NCBI GenBank assembly: GCA_027492795.1 | Contig: JAPUEB010000025.1 | Coordinates: forward strand, 16,738 to 80,737 | DNA: 64,000 bases | Source: Chryseobacterium sp. | GTDB lineage: Bacteria > Bacteroidota > Bacteroidia > Flavobacteriales > Weeksellaceae | Reading direction: 5' to 3' | Part shown: piece after piece, positions 1 through 9,700 of the stretch | Layout: each line of letters opens with the position of its first letter | Position numbering within the stretch: position 1 is the stretch's first letter | Notes under the pieces: generated by a model | The model's database searches: none | Seen by the model: the letters and a program-made list of their open reading frames with translations, nothing else | Told to the model about the DNA's origin: nothing | Translations under genes and position numbers: made by a program

Positions 1-1460
1 GTTGGCGAATGAGAATTGAATTAGCGAAATTACTTTTACAAAATAACGATTTGCTTCTCCTCGATGAACCGACGAACCATTTGGATATGGAAAGTATCAT
101 TTGGCTCGAAAATTTTTTGAAAGATTATACTGGAGCAATCGTTCTCGTTTCCCACGACAAACAGTTTATGACGGCCGTTTGCAACCGAACTTTCGATGTG
201 AATAACAGAAAAGTGGACGATTACAAAGCCAACTACACCAAATATTTGGAATTACGAGCCGAAAGACGCGAAAAACTGGAACAGGCGAAGAAAAATCAGG
301 ATACGGAAATCAAGCAGATGGAAGATAATATCAACCGTTTCCGGGCTTCTGCAACCAAAGCGAGTTTCGCACAATCTTTAATTAAAAAATTAGAAAAAAT
401 TGAACGAATTGAATTGGATAACGAAGATGTTTCCAAGTTCAATATTCGTTTTGTGCAGTCCGTTGTTCCTGGAAAAGTGATTTTTGAGGCTGAAAATTTA
501 GGAAAATCCTACGGAAATAAAAAAGTGTTTGATGAGGTAGATTTCTTCGTAGAACGCGGCGACAGAATTGCGTTGCTCGGACAAAACGGACAGGGAAAAA
601 CGACGTTAGCGAAGATTTTAACAGGACAAATCAAGGATTTTTCTGGTGATTGGAAATTAGGTCATAACGTGAACATCGGATATTTCGCACAAAATCAGGA
701 AGAGGTTTTAACCCCCGGAAAAACCGTACTTCAGGAAGCGGAAGACGCCGCAACTGAAGAAACCAGACCTCGCGTTCGCGATTTGTTGGGAAGTTTCCTT
801 TTTTCCGGTGAAGATGTTCAGAAAAAAACGCAGGTTCTGTCCGGAGGTGAACGTAATCGTTTGGCTTTGTGTAAATTATTGCTTCGTCCGTTCAATACGT
901 TGATTATGGACGAACCGACCAATCACTTAGATATTCAGTCGAAAGAAATCATCAAACTGGCTTTAAATAAATTTGAAGGAACTTTAATCGTTATTTCCCA
1001 CGACCGTGAATTTTTACAAGGATTAGCCGATAAAATCTTCGAATTCCGTGATGGAAAAATGAAGGAATTCCTCGGAAATATTGATGAATATTTGGAATAC
1101 CGACAGAAAGAAAGCATTCGAGAAATTTCTGCGGAGAAAGCGAAGTTAGACGAAAAGGCGAAGGAAAAGGATGAGGAAAAGGTTGAGGATGAGGAAAAGG
1201 TAGAGGTTGAAACAAAACCAGAAAACCAGCAACCAGCAACCAGCAACCAGTTTCTTACAAAAGAGCAAAAGCAACTTCAAAACAAGTTGAAAAAAACCGA
1301 AGAAAAAATTGCAGATTACGAAAAGGAAATCGCCAGTTTGGAAGAAATTTTCGGGAAAATAAACCCAACAGAAAACGAACTCGCGAAATACGAGCAGCTG
1401 AAAAAAGAATTGGATGAAACGATGTTGCAGTGGGAAGAAATCGCTGAACAAATGGAGTGA
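1..1460 (+). CDS. ABC-F family ATPase, 5' end cut off by window
   Basis: Soluble twin-ATPase of the ABC-F family (EttA/Uup/YdiF type), which acts on ribosomes or in genome maintenance and not in transport. The gene is cut by the window edge: the first in-frame codons encode the tail of the first ABC signature (GWRMRIELAKLL), so the ATG at 9 is internal. Counting from that Met, the first Walker B (LLLLDEPTNHLD) is near residue 16, then the charged helical interdomain linker (about 60-130), the second Walker A (GQNGQGKTT, about 191), signature LSGGE (about 277) and Walker B DEPTNHLD (about 301). There are no membrane segments. A C-terminal coiled coil (about 370-483), like the Uup C-terminal domain, is split by a low-complexity spacer made from DNA tandem repeats. 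The ABC-F assignment is firm; the subfamily is not resolved. Confidence 0.93.
   Translation, partial: WRMRIELAKLLLQNNDLLLLDEPTNHLDMESIIWLENFLKDYTGAIVLVSHDKQFMTAVCNRTFDVNNRKVDDYKANYTKYLELRAERREKLEQAKKNQDTEIKQMEDNINRFRASATKASFAQSLIKKLEKIERIELDNEDVSKFNIRFVQSVVPGKVIFEAENLGKSYGNKKVFDEVDFFVERGDRIALLGQNGQGKTTLAKILTGQIKDFSGDWKLGHNVNIGYFAQNQEEVLTPGKTVLQEAEDAATEETRPRVRDLLGSFLFSGEDVQKKTQVLSGGERNRLALCKLLLRPFNTLIMDEPTNHLDIQSKEIIKLALNKFEGTLIVISHDREFLQGLADKIFEFRDGKMKEFLGNIDEYLEYRQKESIREISAEKAKLDEKAKEKDEEKVEDEEKVEVETKPENQQPATSNQFLTKEQKQLQNKLKKTEEKIADYEKEIASLEEIFGKINPTENELAKYEQLKKELDETMLQWEEIAEQME
1147..1253 (+). repeat. Short tandem repeats inside the ABC-F coding region
   Basis: Within the C-terminal linker, GAGGAAAAGGT(T/A)GAG-type units are followed by ACCAGCA units (CCAGCAACCAGCAACCAG). 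Translated they give a Glu/Lys run and then ENQQPATSNQ. The repeat stays in frame and looks like slippage expansion in a tolerant spacer between two helical blocks. It resembles the tandem phrases found after several stop codons in this window. Confidence 0.7.
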
Positions 1461-1828
1461 ATTAGGACTACGCAAGGAATTTAAACCACAAAAGTCACAA
1501 AAGATTTTAATTTCTATTAGAAAATTGTGCTTCGTTTTAAAGAAGAAATAAGTTCTATTGAAGCTCTTTTTTAACGACTTAGGAGTTTTTTGCGTTAATA
1601 AAAATTGAAATTTCTTTTGGACAAAACTCGTAAATGATTACAAAATTAAAAATTTCCAATGTTTGAGTGGCGGCAAAAATCTTTTTAAATAGAAAAATCT
1701 TGTTTCCGCCCGAGTTTGGAAACCGACGGTTCATCGAAACCATTAAAAATAACTAAAAAAATCCAAGTCTTGAAATCACAGATTCGTCGATTCCATTAAA
1801 AGATTAAATATTAGAGAGACAATTTTTG

Positions 1829-1854
1829 GTTCTTTTGTTTCAAGACAAAAGAAC
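1829..1854. promoter_or_regulatory. Inverted repeat upstream of the TonB-receptor locus promoter
   Basis: Arms GTTCTTTTGT (1829-1838) and ACAAAAGAAC (1845-1854) are perfectly complementary around a 6-nt spacer. The right arm ends 18 nt before the -7 box of the small His/Cys-rich gene. Position and symmetry suit an operator or a small hairpin; no regulator is identified. Confidence 0.4.
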
Positions 1855-1872
1855 TTAATAAAAAAACATTAC

Positions 1873-1880
1873 TATCTTTG
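1873..1880 (+). promoter_or_regulatory. -7 box TATCTTTG, start codon 5 nt downstream
   Basis: Exact match to the Bacteroidota primary-sigma -7 consensus TAnnTTTG. The ATG at 1886 begins 5 nt after the final G, so the transcript probably starts at or within a few bases of the start codon (leaderless or nearly so). Confidence 0.65.
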
Positions 1881-1885
1881 CAAAA

Positions 1886-2239
1886 ATGAAGTTTCTGCAC
1901 ACCAAAAAATCCATTTTATCCACACTTTTATTGGGTGTGTATATTTTTGTGGCTTTTGTTGCGGCAAATCTTCACCATCACGGAAGTGGTTTGGTTTTTA
2001 AAGATTTTCAGTTTAAAAATTCTGAAAACTCGGTTAAAACTTCGCATCATCAGAAAGAATTTACCGACTGTCTTTCTTGTCACATAGTCCACGACGGGAA
2101 AAATCTTGTTCCACAGGAATTTTCATTTCAAACATTTACCGAAACTTACTTCCAGAAGCAGGTTTTCGCCTACAAACAGCGATTTTCTTCGCTTACCATT
2201 CATACGCTCCAACTTCGGGGACCTCCATTTTTTATTTAG
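1886..2239 (+). CDS. Small secreted His/Cys-rich protein next to TonB receptor
   Basis: 117-residue protein I cannot place in a named family with certainty. An N-terminal hydrophobic segment (about residues 10-28, ending in FVAANLHHH) is a signal peptide or membrane anchor. Potential metal ligands follow: LHHH directly after the hydrophobic stretch, SHHQK near 52-56, and a CLSCH motif near 63-67. CxxCH is also the heme c attachment signature, but one isolated copy without other cytochrome features is weak evidence. The C-terminus is hydrophobic (LRGPPFFI). It is read from its own -7 box and precedes a TonB-dependent receptor by about 190 bp, so a role in metal binding or handling with that receptor is a reasonable inference. 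Confidence 0.7.
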   Translation: MKFLHTKKSILSTLLLGVYIFVAFVAANLHHHGSGLVFKDFQFKNSENSVKTSHHQKEFTDCLSCHIVHDGKNLVPQEFSFQTFTETYFQKQVFAYKQRFSSLTIHTLQLRGPPFFI

Positions 2240-2426
2240 AATTTATAGAGCTATTTGAAATTTAGGGCAATCCTCCAGCGACAAGTCGCAAGAGGTTAAC
2301 ATTGTGTCGCGCTCCGCGCGAACCAGTATTTCGTTAATTTTTGCCGTAACTTCAAAAAAGCGCCTCTCTTGCTCATCATTTTTGAGCTCAGTTTTTATCT
2401 AAAATTCATTCTAAATAAATTTTAAA

Positions 2427-4796
2427 ATGTCCACCAAAAAAATCATAATTTTTGTTGCACTGTTTTTTGCAACCCCTTTATTATTAGCACAATATTCACT
2501 TTCGGGAACGGTTTTCGACGAAGACACCCAACTTCCTTTGAAAAACTATTCCGTCTCATTAGCCGACCTCAAAAAAAATACAACTTCAAACGAGGAAGGA
2601 AAATATATTTTTGAAAACCTAAAAGCCGGAAAATACTTCTTGGAGATTTCAAAATCGGGTTACAGTTCGCTGTTGATTTCAGTGGATGTGGAAAATAATA
2701 CGATTGCCGATTTTCATCTTCAAAAATCTGCGAAAGAAATTGATGAAGTGGTGGTAACGGCGGTTTCCAGAGCTTCGGAACTGAAGAAAATCCCTATTGT
2801 CATTAAATCTGTAGATCAGGTTATTTTAAATCAAAACGCGTCCACAAATATCATTGACGGACTGAAAAACATTCCGGGAGTTAATCAAATTTCGTCCGGA
2901 GCAGCCATTTCTAAGCCTGTAATTCGTGGTTTGGGATACAATCGAGTGATTACTTTGGTGGATGGAATAAAACAGGAAGGTCAACAATGGGGCGATGAAC
3001 ACGGTATAGAAATCGATGATTTTTCCGTAAAAAAAGTGGAAATCGTAAAAGGACCGGGAAGTTTGATGTATGGTTCCGACGGAATTGCGGGAGTTTTGAA
3101 TTTTATTTCGCAAAAAGCACCTTCGCAAGGGAAAATTGAAAATCAGTTTACTACACAGTTTCAAACCAATAATAATTTGATTGCCAATTCATTATCCAGC
3201 AACGGGAACATCAACGGATTTATTTGGGAAGGAAGATTTACCAACAAATTGGCGGGAAATTATCAAAACAAATACGATGGAAAGGTTTACAATTCAGGTT
3301 TTAAGGAAATTGACGGGAATTTAATGCTCGGAATCAACAAAAACTGGGGACATTCTTACCTCGATTTCAGTACCTACAACAACACGATAGGAATTGTAGA
3401 AGGCGAAAGAAATGCTAATGGAAACTTTATTTACAAAAATAATGTAGGTGAAGAAGTTACCGCCACAAACAAAGATTTGAAAGGCTATAACATTGGTTTT
3501 CCGCATCAGAAAATCAATCATTTAAGGCTCACTTCCAACAATTATTTTCTTGTAGGAAACGGAACGATTAATGCTGATTTTGCCTTTCAGAACAACAAAA
3601 GAAGAGAGTTTGGCGACGCAAAAAATCCTAATAATACCGAACTTTTTTTCGATTTGAACACCTTTAATTACAACGTAAGATATAATTTGAAAGAAACCAA
3701 AAACTGGGAAACTTCTTTCGGAGTTGGCGGAATGCGACAAACCAATACCAATCGAGGTTTGGAAGCCTTAATTCCTGATTATTCGTTTTTGGATTTGGGC
3801 GTTTTTGTGTTTTCGCAGAAGAAATTTAGTAATCAACTTACATTTGCAGGAGGTTTGCGATTTGATAACCGAAACGTGGATTCCAAAGAAATGTTGGAAG
3901 GTTCCGAAGTGAAATTTTCAAAATTCAACAAAAATTACAACGGAATTTCGGGAAGTTTGGGATTGTCTTATCAATTGGACAAATCTTCTACCTTAAAACT
4001 GAATTTATCAAGAGGTTTCCGCGCACCGAATATCGCAGAATTGACTTCAAACGGCGTTCACGAGGGAACTTTTCGTTACGAAATTGGTGACCAAAATTTG
4101 AAATCGGAAACCAGTCACCAAATCGATTTGGCGTATTTTTTAAATTCCGACCATATTACTTTTGAATTAACACCTTTCGTAAACTTTATTTCCAACTATA
4201 TTTTTACCGAAAAAATGCAGGATGCAAACGGAAACGATGTCATTATGAATCCTGAAAATCCGGTTCCTGCGTTTCGTTTTACACAAGGAAATGCGCAACT
4301 TTTGGGAGGCGAAATCTTCATCGATATTCATCCGCATCCGTTTGATTGGCTGCATTTGGAAAATTCATTCTCTTTTGTAAGCGCAACACAAAGCAATCGC
4401 CCTGAAAATGAGAAATTTCTGCCATTTATTCCCGCTCCGAAATACAGAGGTGAAATTAAAACACAGTTTGATGAAATTTCAAAAGGTATTACCAATTTTT
4501 ACGCTAAATTTTCTTTAGACCATTATTTCCGTCAAAATAATATTTACAGCGCTTACAATACGGAAACTGCAACACCATCTTACACGCTTTTGGGAGCAGG
4601 AATTGGAGCAGACATTGCAGCTTTTGGGAAAAAAGATTTCTTCAATCTCTTTATCAGTGGAGAAAATTTGGGGAATGTTGCTTATCAAAACCATTTGAGC
4701 CGATTAAAGTATGCTCCCGAAAATTTGGAGACGGGAAGAACCGGAGTGTATAATATGGGAAGAAATTTCAGCGTGAAACTGGTGATGAATTTTTAG
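2427..4796 (+). CDS. TonB-dependent outer-membrane receptor
   Basis: 789-residue outer-membrane receptor that would import a substrate, probably a metal or metal complex, powered by TonB-ExbBD. Order: signal peptide (1-21, ending LLLAQ); CarboxypepD_reg-like beta-sandwich (about 22-105, SGTVFDEDTQLPLKNYSVSLAD...); a DEVVVTA segment resembling the TonB-box region; plug domain with VIRGLGYNRVITLVDGI and VEIVKGPGSLMYGSDGIAGVLNF; and a 22-strand-type barrel ending in a C-terminal Phe (LVMNF). The acidic/His plug loop GQQWGDEHGIEID recalls metal-type receptors such as ZnuD, but the substrate is not proved. Length is normal for the family. The neighbour upstream is a His/Cys-rich small exported protein. 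Confidence 0.9.
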   Translation: MSTKKIIIFVALFFATPLLLAQYSLSGTVFDEDTQLPLKNYSVSLADLKKNTTSNEEGKYIFENLKAGKYFLEISKSGYSSLLISVDVENNTIADFHLQKSAKEIDEVVVTAVSRASELKKIPIVIKSVDQVILNQNASTNIIDGLKNIPGVNQISSGAAISKPVIRGLGYNRVITLVDGIKQEGQQWGDEHGIEIDDFSVKKVEIVKGPGSLMYGSDGIAGVLNFISQKAPSQGKIENQFTTQFQTNNNLIANSLSSNGNINGFIWEGRFTNKLAGNYQNKYDGKVYNSGFKEIDGNLMLGINKNWGHSYLDFSTYNNTIGIVEGERNANGNFIYKNNVGEEVTATNKDLKGYNIGFPHQKINHLRLTSNNYFLVGNGTINADFAFQNNKRREFGDAKNPNNTELFFDLNTFNYNVRYNLKETKNWETSFGVGGMRQTNTNRGLEALIPDYSFLDLGVFVFSQKKFSNQLTFAGGLRFDNRNVDSKEMLEGSEVKFSKFNKNYNGISGSLGLSYQLDKSSTLKLNLSRGFRAPNIAELTSNGVHEGTFRYEIGDQNLKSETSHQIDLAYFLNSDHITFELTPFVNFISNYIFTEKMQDANGNDVIMNPENPVPAFRFTQGNAQLLGGEIFIDIHPHPFDWLHLENSFSFVSATQSNRPENEKFLPFIPAPKYRGEIKTQFDEISKGITNFYAKFSLDHYFRQNNIYSAYNTETATPSYTLLGAGIGADIAAFGKKDFFNLFISGENLGNVAYQNHLSRLKYAPENLETGRTGVYNMGRNFSVKLVMNF

Positions 4797-4814
4797 AATT
4801 TTTGTTTTTTTATT

Positions 4815-5140
4815 TCACAAAGTTCACGAAGATATTTTCACGAAGTTCACAAAGATTTTGTTCACAAAGGCGCAATGCTTCATTAAGCCAAGCGCTTTTT
4901 TGCTTATGCCATAATGAAATTTATTTTAGTCCAATTATATGCTGAATAAATGCATTTGTTTTTCAGCAAATTGGAAAATAATTTATGCCACGAATGCACG
5001 AATGAATTTATATTCGTGCATTCGTGGCATTTTTGAATCACATAAAACCTATCAATTGGCTTGTTTTATATTTGTGTGTGCTATTACAAAAAAATTTTGT
5101 GGACTTTGTGCAAAACTTTGGGTTCTTTGTGTTCCAAAAT
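4815..5140. repeat. Composite palindromic intergenic repeat after TonB receptor
   Basis: The gap between the receptor and tig holds no gene. From about 4815 it carries tandem TTCACAAAG/TTCACGAAG phrases, then CACAAAGGCGCAATGCTT, a perfect hairpin at 4986-5029, and from about 5095 the reverse-sense phrases CTTTGTGCAAAACTTTG and TTCTTTGTG. The outer phrases are thus roughly complementary around the central hairpin. The 69-codon ORF crossing it is made of these repeats and is not a gene. Confidence 0.75.
4986..5029. repeat. Perfect 18-bp palindrome, copy 1
   Basis: Arms TGCCACGAATGCACGAAT (4986-5003) and its exact reverse complement (5012-5029) flank an 8-nt loop. The same 17-nt core occurs again after fhs at 25746-25784. 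It could fold as a strong RNA hairpin on either strand. Confidence 0.9.
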
Positions 5141-5191
5141 CACACTAATTTTTTGAAATGAAGTGAAACCGAGATTTTGAAAAAAAATCAC

Positions 5192-5199
5192 TACTTTTG
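5192..5199 (+). promoter_or_regulatory. -7 box TACTTTTG of tig
   Basis: Matches TAnnTTTG. It lies 23 nt before the tig ATG (5223), giving a short A-rich leader without a Shine-Dalgarno sequence. Confidence 0.6.
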
Positions 5200-5222
5200 C
5201 AACTCTAAAATTTGAAACAAAA

Positions 5223-6557
5223 ATGAACGTTACCGCACAAAACCACGATGACGTAAGTGCATTACTTACAGTAACTATAGACAGGGCAGATTATAAAGAC
5301 AACGTAGAAAAACAACTGCACAATTTCGCTAAAAACGCACAAGTTCCAGGATTCAGAAAAGGAAAAGTGCCAATGAGCATGGTGAAAAGACAGTATGAAG
5401 CAGGAATTGCATTCGAGGAAATCAACAAGCAGGTTTCAGAAGCGTTGAACAAATATGTGAACGAAAACAACCTGAAATTGGTAGGACAACCAATTCCGCA
5501 GCCTGTTGACGATTTCGACCACAATAAAGAGCAGTTGTCTGTATCTTTCGAGGTAGGTTACGAGCCAAATATCACGATTGACCTTGCAAAATATTCAGCT
5601 CCTTATTATAAAGTAGAAGCGAGCGACAAGGAAATCAACCAATCTGTAGAAAATATGCAGAAGCGTTTCGCAGAGCAGGTTCCGCAGGATAAAATAGGAA
5701 AAGATTCTCATGTTGCGCTTCAGGTTTCTCAAATTGTGGAGGAAGGAGCAGAAGGAGAACACAATCATCCTCCGAAAAATGTTACCATTAATGCTGATAA
5801 CAAGGAGGCTTTCCAATTGGTAAAATCTTTGAAAATGGATGAATCTATAAAGGTTTCTAAAGCAGATTTGCAGTCGAATGAAGAATTGGCGAAGGAATTA
5901 GGCTTCAATAAAGCTGATGTAGATCACCTTCACCACGATGAATTGGAAGTTACCGTTAAAGATTTCTACGGATTGAATAACCACGAACTGAACCAAGAAC
6001 TTTTTGATAAGGTTTACGGAGAAGGAACAATTTCGTCTGAAGAAGAATTGAAAAATAAAGTAAAAACCGAACTTGACGAATATTTCCAACAAAACGCAGA
6101 TATTTTCTTCGTGAACAAAGTTTTGGAACAAATTACCGAAAAAGAAGAAGTTCAGTTGCCGGAAACTTTCCTTAAAAAATGGTTGATGTTTAATAATGAG
6201 AACATCAGAACCGAAGAACAGGCTGCTGAAGTTTTGGAAGCTGAAAAAGCAACCATCAAACACCAAATCATCGAAGGAAAATTGATGAACGACAACGAAA
6301 TCAAGTTGGATTATGCCGATGTTCTTGCACAGGCGGAACAGTTGGTAAGAAACCAGTTGGCTATCTACGGAATTCACCATTTGCCAGATGAAGAAGTGCA
6401 GAAATATGCGGTAGAAATGTTGAAAGACCAAAACCAAATTCAGCAAATTTCTTCAGAAGTTGCGATGGCAAAGTTGAAAGACGTAATCTTGGAAAAAGCT
6501 ACAAAGAAAGAAACCAAAATTTCTCACGACGAGTTTTTGGAAGAAATTAAGAAGTAA
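5223..6557 (+). CDS. tig: Trigger factor, ribosome-bound chaperone
   Basis: 444-residue trigger factor, which docks at the ribosome exit tunnel and shelters nascent chains. The N-terminal ribosome-binding domain shows the signature GFRKGKVP at about residues 43-50, followed by EEINKQVSEALNKYV and LVGQPIPQP. The central PPIase-like region (about 150-245) is weakly conserved and His/Glu-rich (GAEGEHNHPP), as is common in Bacteroidota. The helical C-terminal domain follows (about 250-430). Length fits the family. It is monocistronic: own -7 box upstream, hairpin terminator downstream. Confidence 0.95.
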   Translation: MNVTAQNHDDVSALLTVTIDRADYKDNVEKQLHNFAKNAQVPGFRKGKVPMSMVKRQYEAGIAFEEINKQVSEALNKYVNENNLKLVGQPIPQPVDDFDHNKEQLSVSFEVGYEPNITIDLAKYSAPYYKVEASDKEINQSVENMQKRFAEQVPQDKIGKDSHVALQVSQIVEEGAEGEHNHPPKNVTINADNKEAFQLVKSLKMDESIKVSKADLQSNEELAKELGFNKADVDHLHHDELEVTVKDFYGLNNHELNQELFDKVYGEGTISSEEELKNKVKTELDEYFQQNADIFFVNKVLEQITEKEEVQLPETFLKKWLMFNNENIRTEEQAAEVLEAEKATIKHQIIEGKLMNDNEIKLDYADVLAQAEQLVRNQLAIYGIHHLPDEEVQKYAVEMLKDQNQIQQISSEVAMAKLKDVILEKATKKETKISHDEFLEEIKK

Positions 6558-6578
6558 CTTTACTTTAAAATATACTTT

Positions 6579-6608
6579 AAATCCTACAGAAATGTGGGAT
6601 TTTTTTTA
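6579..6608 (+). terminator. Intrinsic terminator of tig
   Basis: Arms AAATCCTACA (6579-6588) and TGTGGGATTT (6593-6602), one G-U pair, 4-nt loop, then a run of T. Located 22 nt after the tig stop. Confidence 0.85.
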
Positions 6609-6705
6609 TTTTCTCACATTTAACAATATTTAACTATTTTATTAGTTATATTATTGGTCAGATATCGCAAAATCTGATTATTTTAGCAACACAATAAAAA
6701 ATATT

Positions 6706-9700
6706 ATGAAGAAACTCTTGTTCTCCTTTGCACTCGTCTTTCTGATGGTTGCAAACGCATTCGCACAGAACATTCCGGTGGATCCATCCGTGAAAATCGG
6801 GACTTTGCCAAACGGAATGAAGTATTACATCAAGAAAAATGTGAAACCTGAAAAAAAGGTGGAATTGCGACTTGCCATCAACGCAGGTTCGATTCTTGAG
6901 GATGAAAATCAGTTGGGACTTGCCCACTTTATGGAACACATGAACTTCAACGGAACCAAAAATTTCCCTGGAAATAAGTTGGTAGATGCGTTGGAAAGTG
7001 TGGGAATTAAATTTGGACAACACCTGAACGCTTATACAAGTTTCGAGGAAACGGTTTATATGCTTCCAGTTCCTCTTGATAAGCCCGGAAATCTTGATTT
7101 AGGTTTGAAAGTAATGGAAGATTGGGCGTTCAACGCACTTTTGACGGATGAAGAAATCAACAAAGAAAGAGGAGTGGTTTTAGAAGAACTTCGCCTTGGT
7201 TTGGGAGCCGACAAAAGAATGATGGACAAATGGTTGCCGAAAATGATGTACAATTCCCAATACGCGAAACGTCTTCCAATTGGGAAAAAGGACATTTTGG
7301 AAAATTTTAAGCCAGATGTTCTCCGTAAATTCCATAAAGATTGGTACCGTCCAGATTTGATGGCGCTTGTTGTGGTAGGAGACATCAATGTGGATGAAAT
7401 TGAACAAAAAATTAAAGCAAATTTCGGAAAATACAAAAATCCAGCTTCGCCAAGAGCAAGAACGGTTTTTGACCTTCCAAACCATAAAGAAACATTGGTT
7501 TCTATAGAAAATGATCCAGATGCAACGAGCTCCAGAGTTCAGTTTGTAATGAAAGACACCCAAAATTACACTCCTGATGTTACGGTTGCAGATTACAACA
7601 AAAGTATTGTAGATAATGTAGTTTTCACGATGATTAACAACCGTTTTAATGATTTGGTGGAATCCAACAATCCGCCATTTACATTCGGATATGTGTATCA
7701 CGGTGGAACTTGGGGAAGAACTAAAGAAGCGTTCCAAGGAATGGCGATGACGAAAGATGGCGGACAAATGGACGCGCTGAAAGTTTTGATGGAAGAAGTA
7801 GAAAGAGCAAAACGTTTCGGATTTACCCAAAGTGAATTGGAGCGTGCAAAAACTGAAATTCTTTCCGGCTACGAAGATTCTTACAACAACCGAGACAAAA
7901 CAGAAAGCAGCAGATTGGTTGGTGAATATGTGAACAATTTCTTGGAAAGCGAAGCGATTCCTGGAATTACGTGGGAATATGAGCAAAATAAAAAGTTTTT
8001 GCCAACGGTAACACTTGACCAAACCAACGGAATCCTGAAAAATTATGTAAAAGATGACAGTAGAGTTATCGTAATTACAGGCCCGAAAAAAGAAACCATC
8101 AAATATCCTACAGAAGCTGATGTTTTGAAGGTTTTTGATGATGTAAAAGTAGCAAAACTAGAGCCTCTTCAGGAAAAAGTAGCCATTGCAAATTTGGTGA
8201 AACCTTTCAAATCTACAGGAAGCATCGTAAAAACTGAAACAGATCCGAAATTGGGAACTACAACTTTAACTTTGAGCAACGGAGCGAAAGTTACCTACAA
8301 AAAAACAGATTTCAAGGATGATGAAATTGTGTTCACCGCAAGAAGTTTGGGAGGTTCATCATTAATTTCTGATGCAGATATTTTGAAAACCCAACACGCT
8401 TTCGCAGCTTTGGCTGAAGCGGGAGTGAATGGTTTCACTCAAAATGATGTTACCCGTTATTTGGCAGGAAAACAGGTTTCTGTAAACCCGATGATTAGTT
8501 CTTTGTTTGAAGGTTTTTCTGGAAAATCCTCCAAAAAAGATTTCGGAACGATGATGGAGTTGGTTTACGCTTATTTTACAGGTCTTAATAATGACCCTGC
8601 AAGTTTCAACGCATTTAGAACGAAACAATCGGCGTTTTTGGATAATATGCTTTCTAATCCACAGTTTTATTTCATGAACGAACATGCAAAATTCATGAAT
8701 GATAAAAACCCAAGATTCACCAATATTATTCCTTTAAAAGAAGATTGGGACAAAACCGATTATAACAAAGCCTATAATATTTACAAAGAAAAATTTGCCA
8801 ACGCAGGAAACTTCCATTTCTATTTCGTAGGAAATATTGATGATAATGCAATGAAGCAAATGGCGACGCAATATTTGGCAAGTCTTCCTACGACAGGAAA
8901 AACTACGACTTTCAAAGATTCTGGTTACAGACAGAAAAAAGGAGAAATCAACAGAACCTACAAAAAAGGGAAAGACCCGAAAAGTATGGTTCAGATCAAT
9001 TGGTCGGGCGAAGCTCCTTACAATGAAAAAGAAGATTTGGCTTTAAGAGCTTTAGGCGGAGTTGTGAAAATTAAACTTACAGAACAGTTAAGAGAACAAG
9101 CAGGAGGTGTTTATACAACAAGTGCAAACGGCGGAATGTCCAGAGTTCCTTACAATTCTTACTATTTCTCCATGCAGTTTCCTTGCGGACCTGAAAATGC
9201 TGATAAATTAACAAAATTGGCGCTTGGTGAAGTTCAGAAAGTAATTTCAAAAGGAGCAGAGCAAAAAGATTTGGATAAATATAAAGAAGGAGAATTTAAC
9301 GATTACAAAACCAGAATGAAGGATAACAACTTCTGGCTATCCAACTTGGCTCAACCACAAATAGACGGAAGAGACAAATATGGTATCTTGAATTTTGAAT
9401 CAAAAATAAAGGAAATCACTTTGAAAGACCTTCAGGATGTTGCCAAAAAATATCTTTCTAAAGATAAAGTAATTGCTACTTTGATGCCTGAAGACGGTTG
9501 GGAAGCTGCTGCTAAAAAAGATGCTGCAACAACACCTGCCACAACTTCTGCAAATGTGGCTGCTGTTTCCGCGGTTCCAGTTGCGGTTTCAGCTGCGGCA
9601 ACTCCGAATTTGACTGCTCAACAAGTAATCGACAAATATGTTGCTGCTTTAGGCGGAAAATCTGCTCTGGAAGCTGTAAAAACGATGAAATCTGTTTCCA

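Larger units (their letters stand above)
1461..1885. other. Gene-free gap with inverted repeats
   Basis: No ORF of credible composition is seen on either strand. It holds AAACCACAAAAGTCACAAAAGAT (1483-1505), which recurs in reverse orientation at 60236-60258. Around 1669-1712 an imperfect hairpin has GGCGG/CCGCC ends and A/T-rich arms. At 1829-1854 lies a perfect 10-bp inverted repeat (GTTCTTTTGT, 6-nt loop) just before the promoter of the next gene. Confidence 0.6.

Noticed and set aside
2072..2086. CLSCH as a heme c attachment site
   Set aside because: Single isolated CxxCH without distal Met or cytochrome fold; metal chelation is as plausible.
4939..5148. 69-codon ORF between the TonB receptor and tig
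   Set aside because: Encoded by the composite repeat and hairpin; no protein-like composition.
5898..6446. 182-codon minus-strand ORF inside tig
   Set aside because: Antisense shadow of the conserved trigger factor frame with unlikely Phe/Val composition.
7180..8022. 280-codon minus-strand ORF inside the M16 protease gene
   Set aside because: Fully antisense to a clear coding region; its product is Phe/Ile/His-rich as expected for a complement shadow, and no promoter or family is visible.
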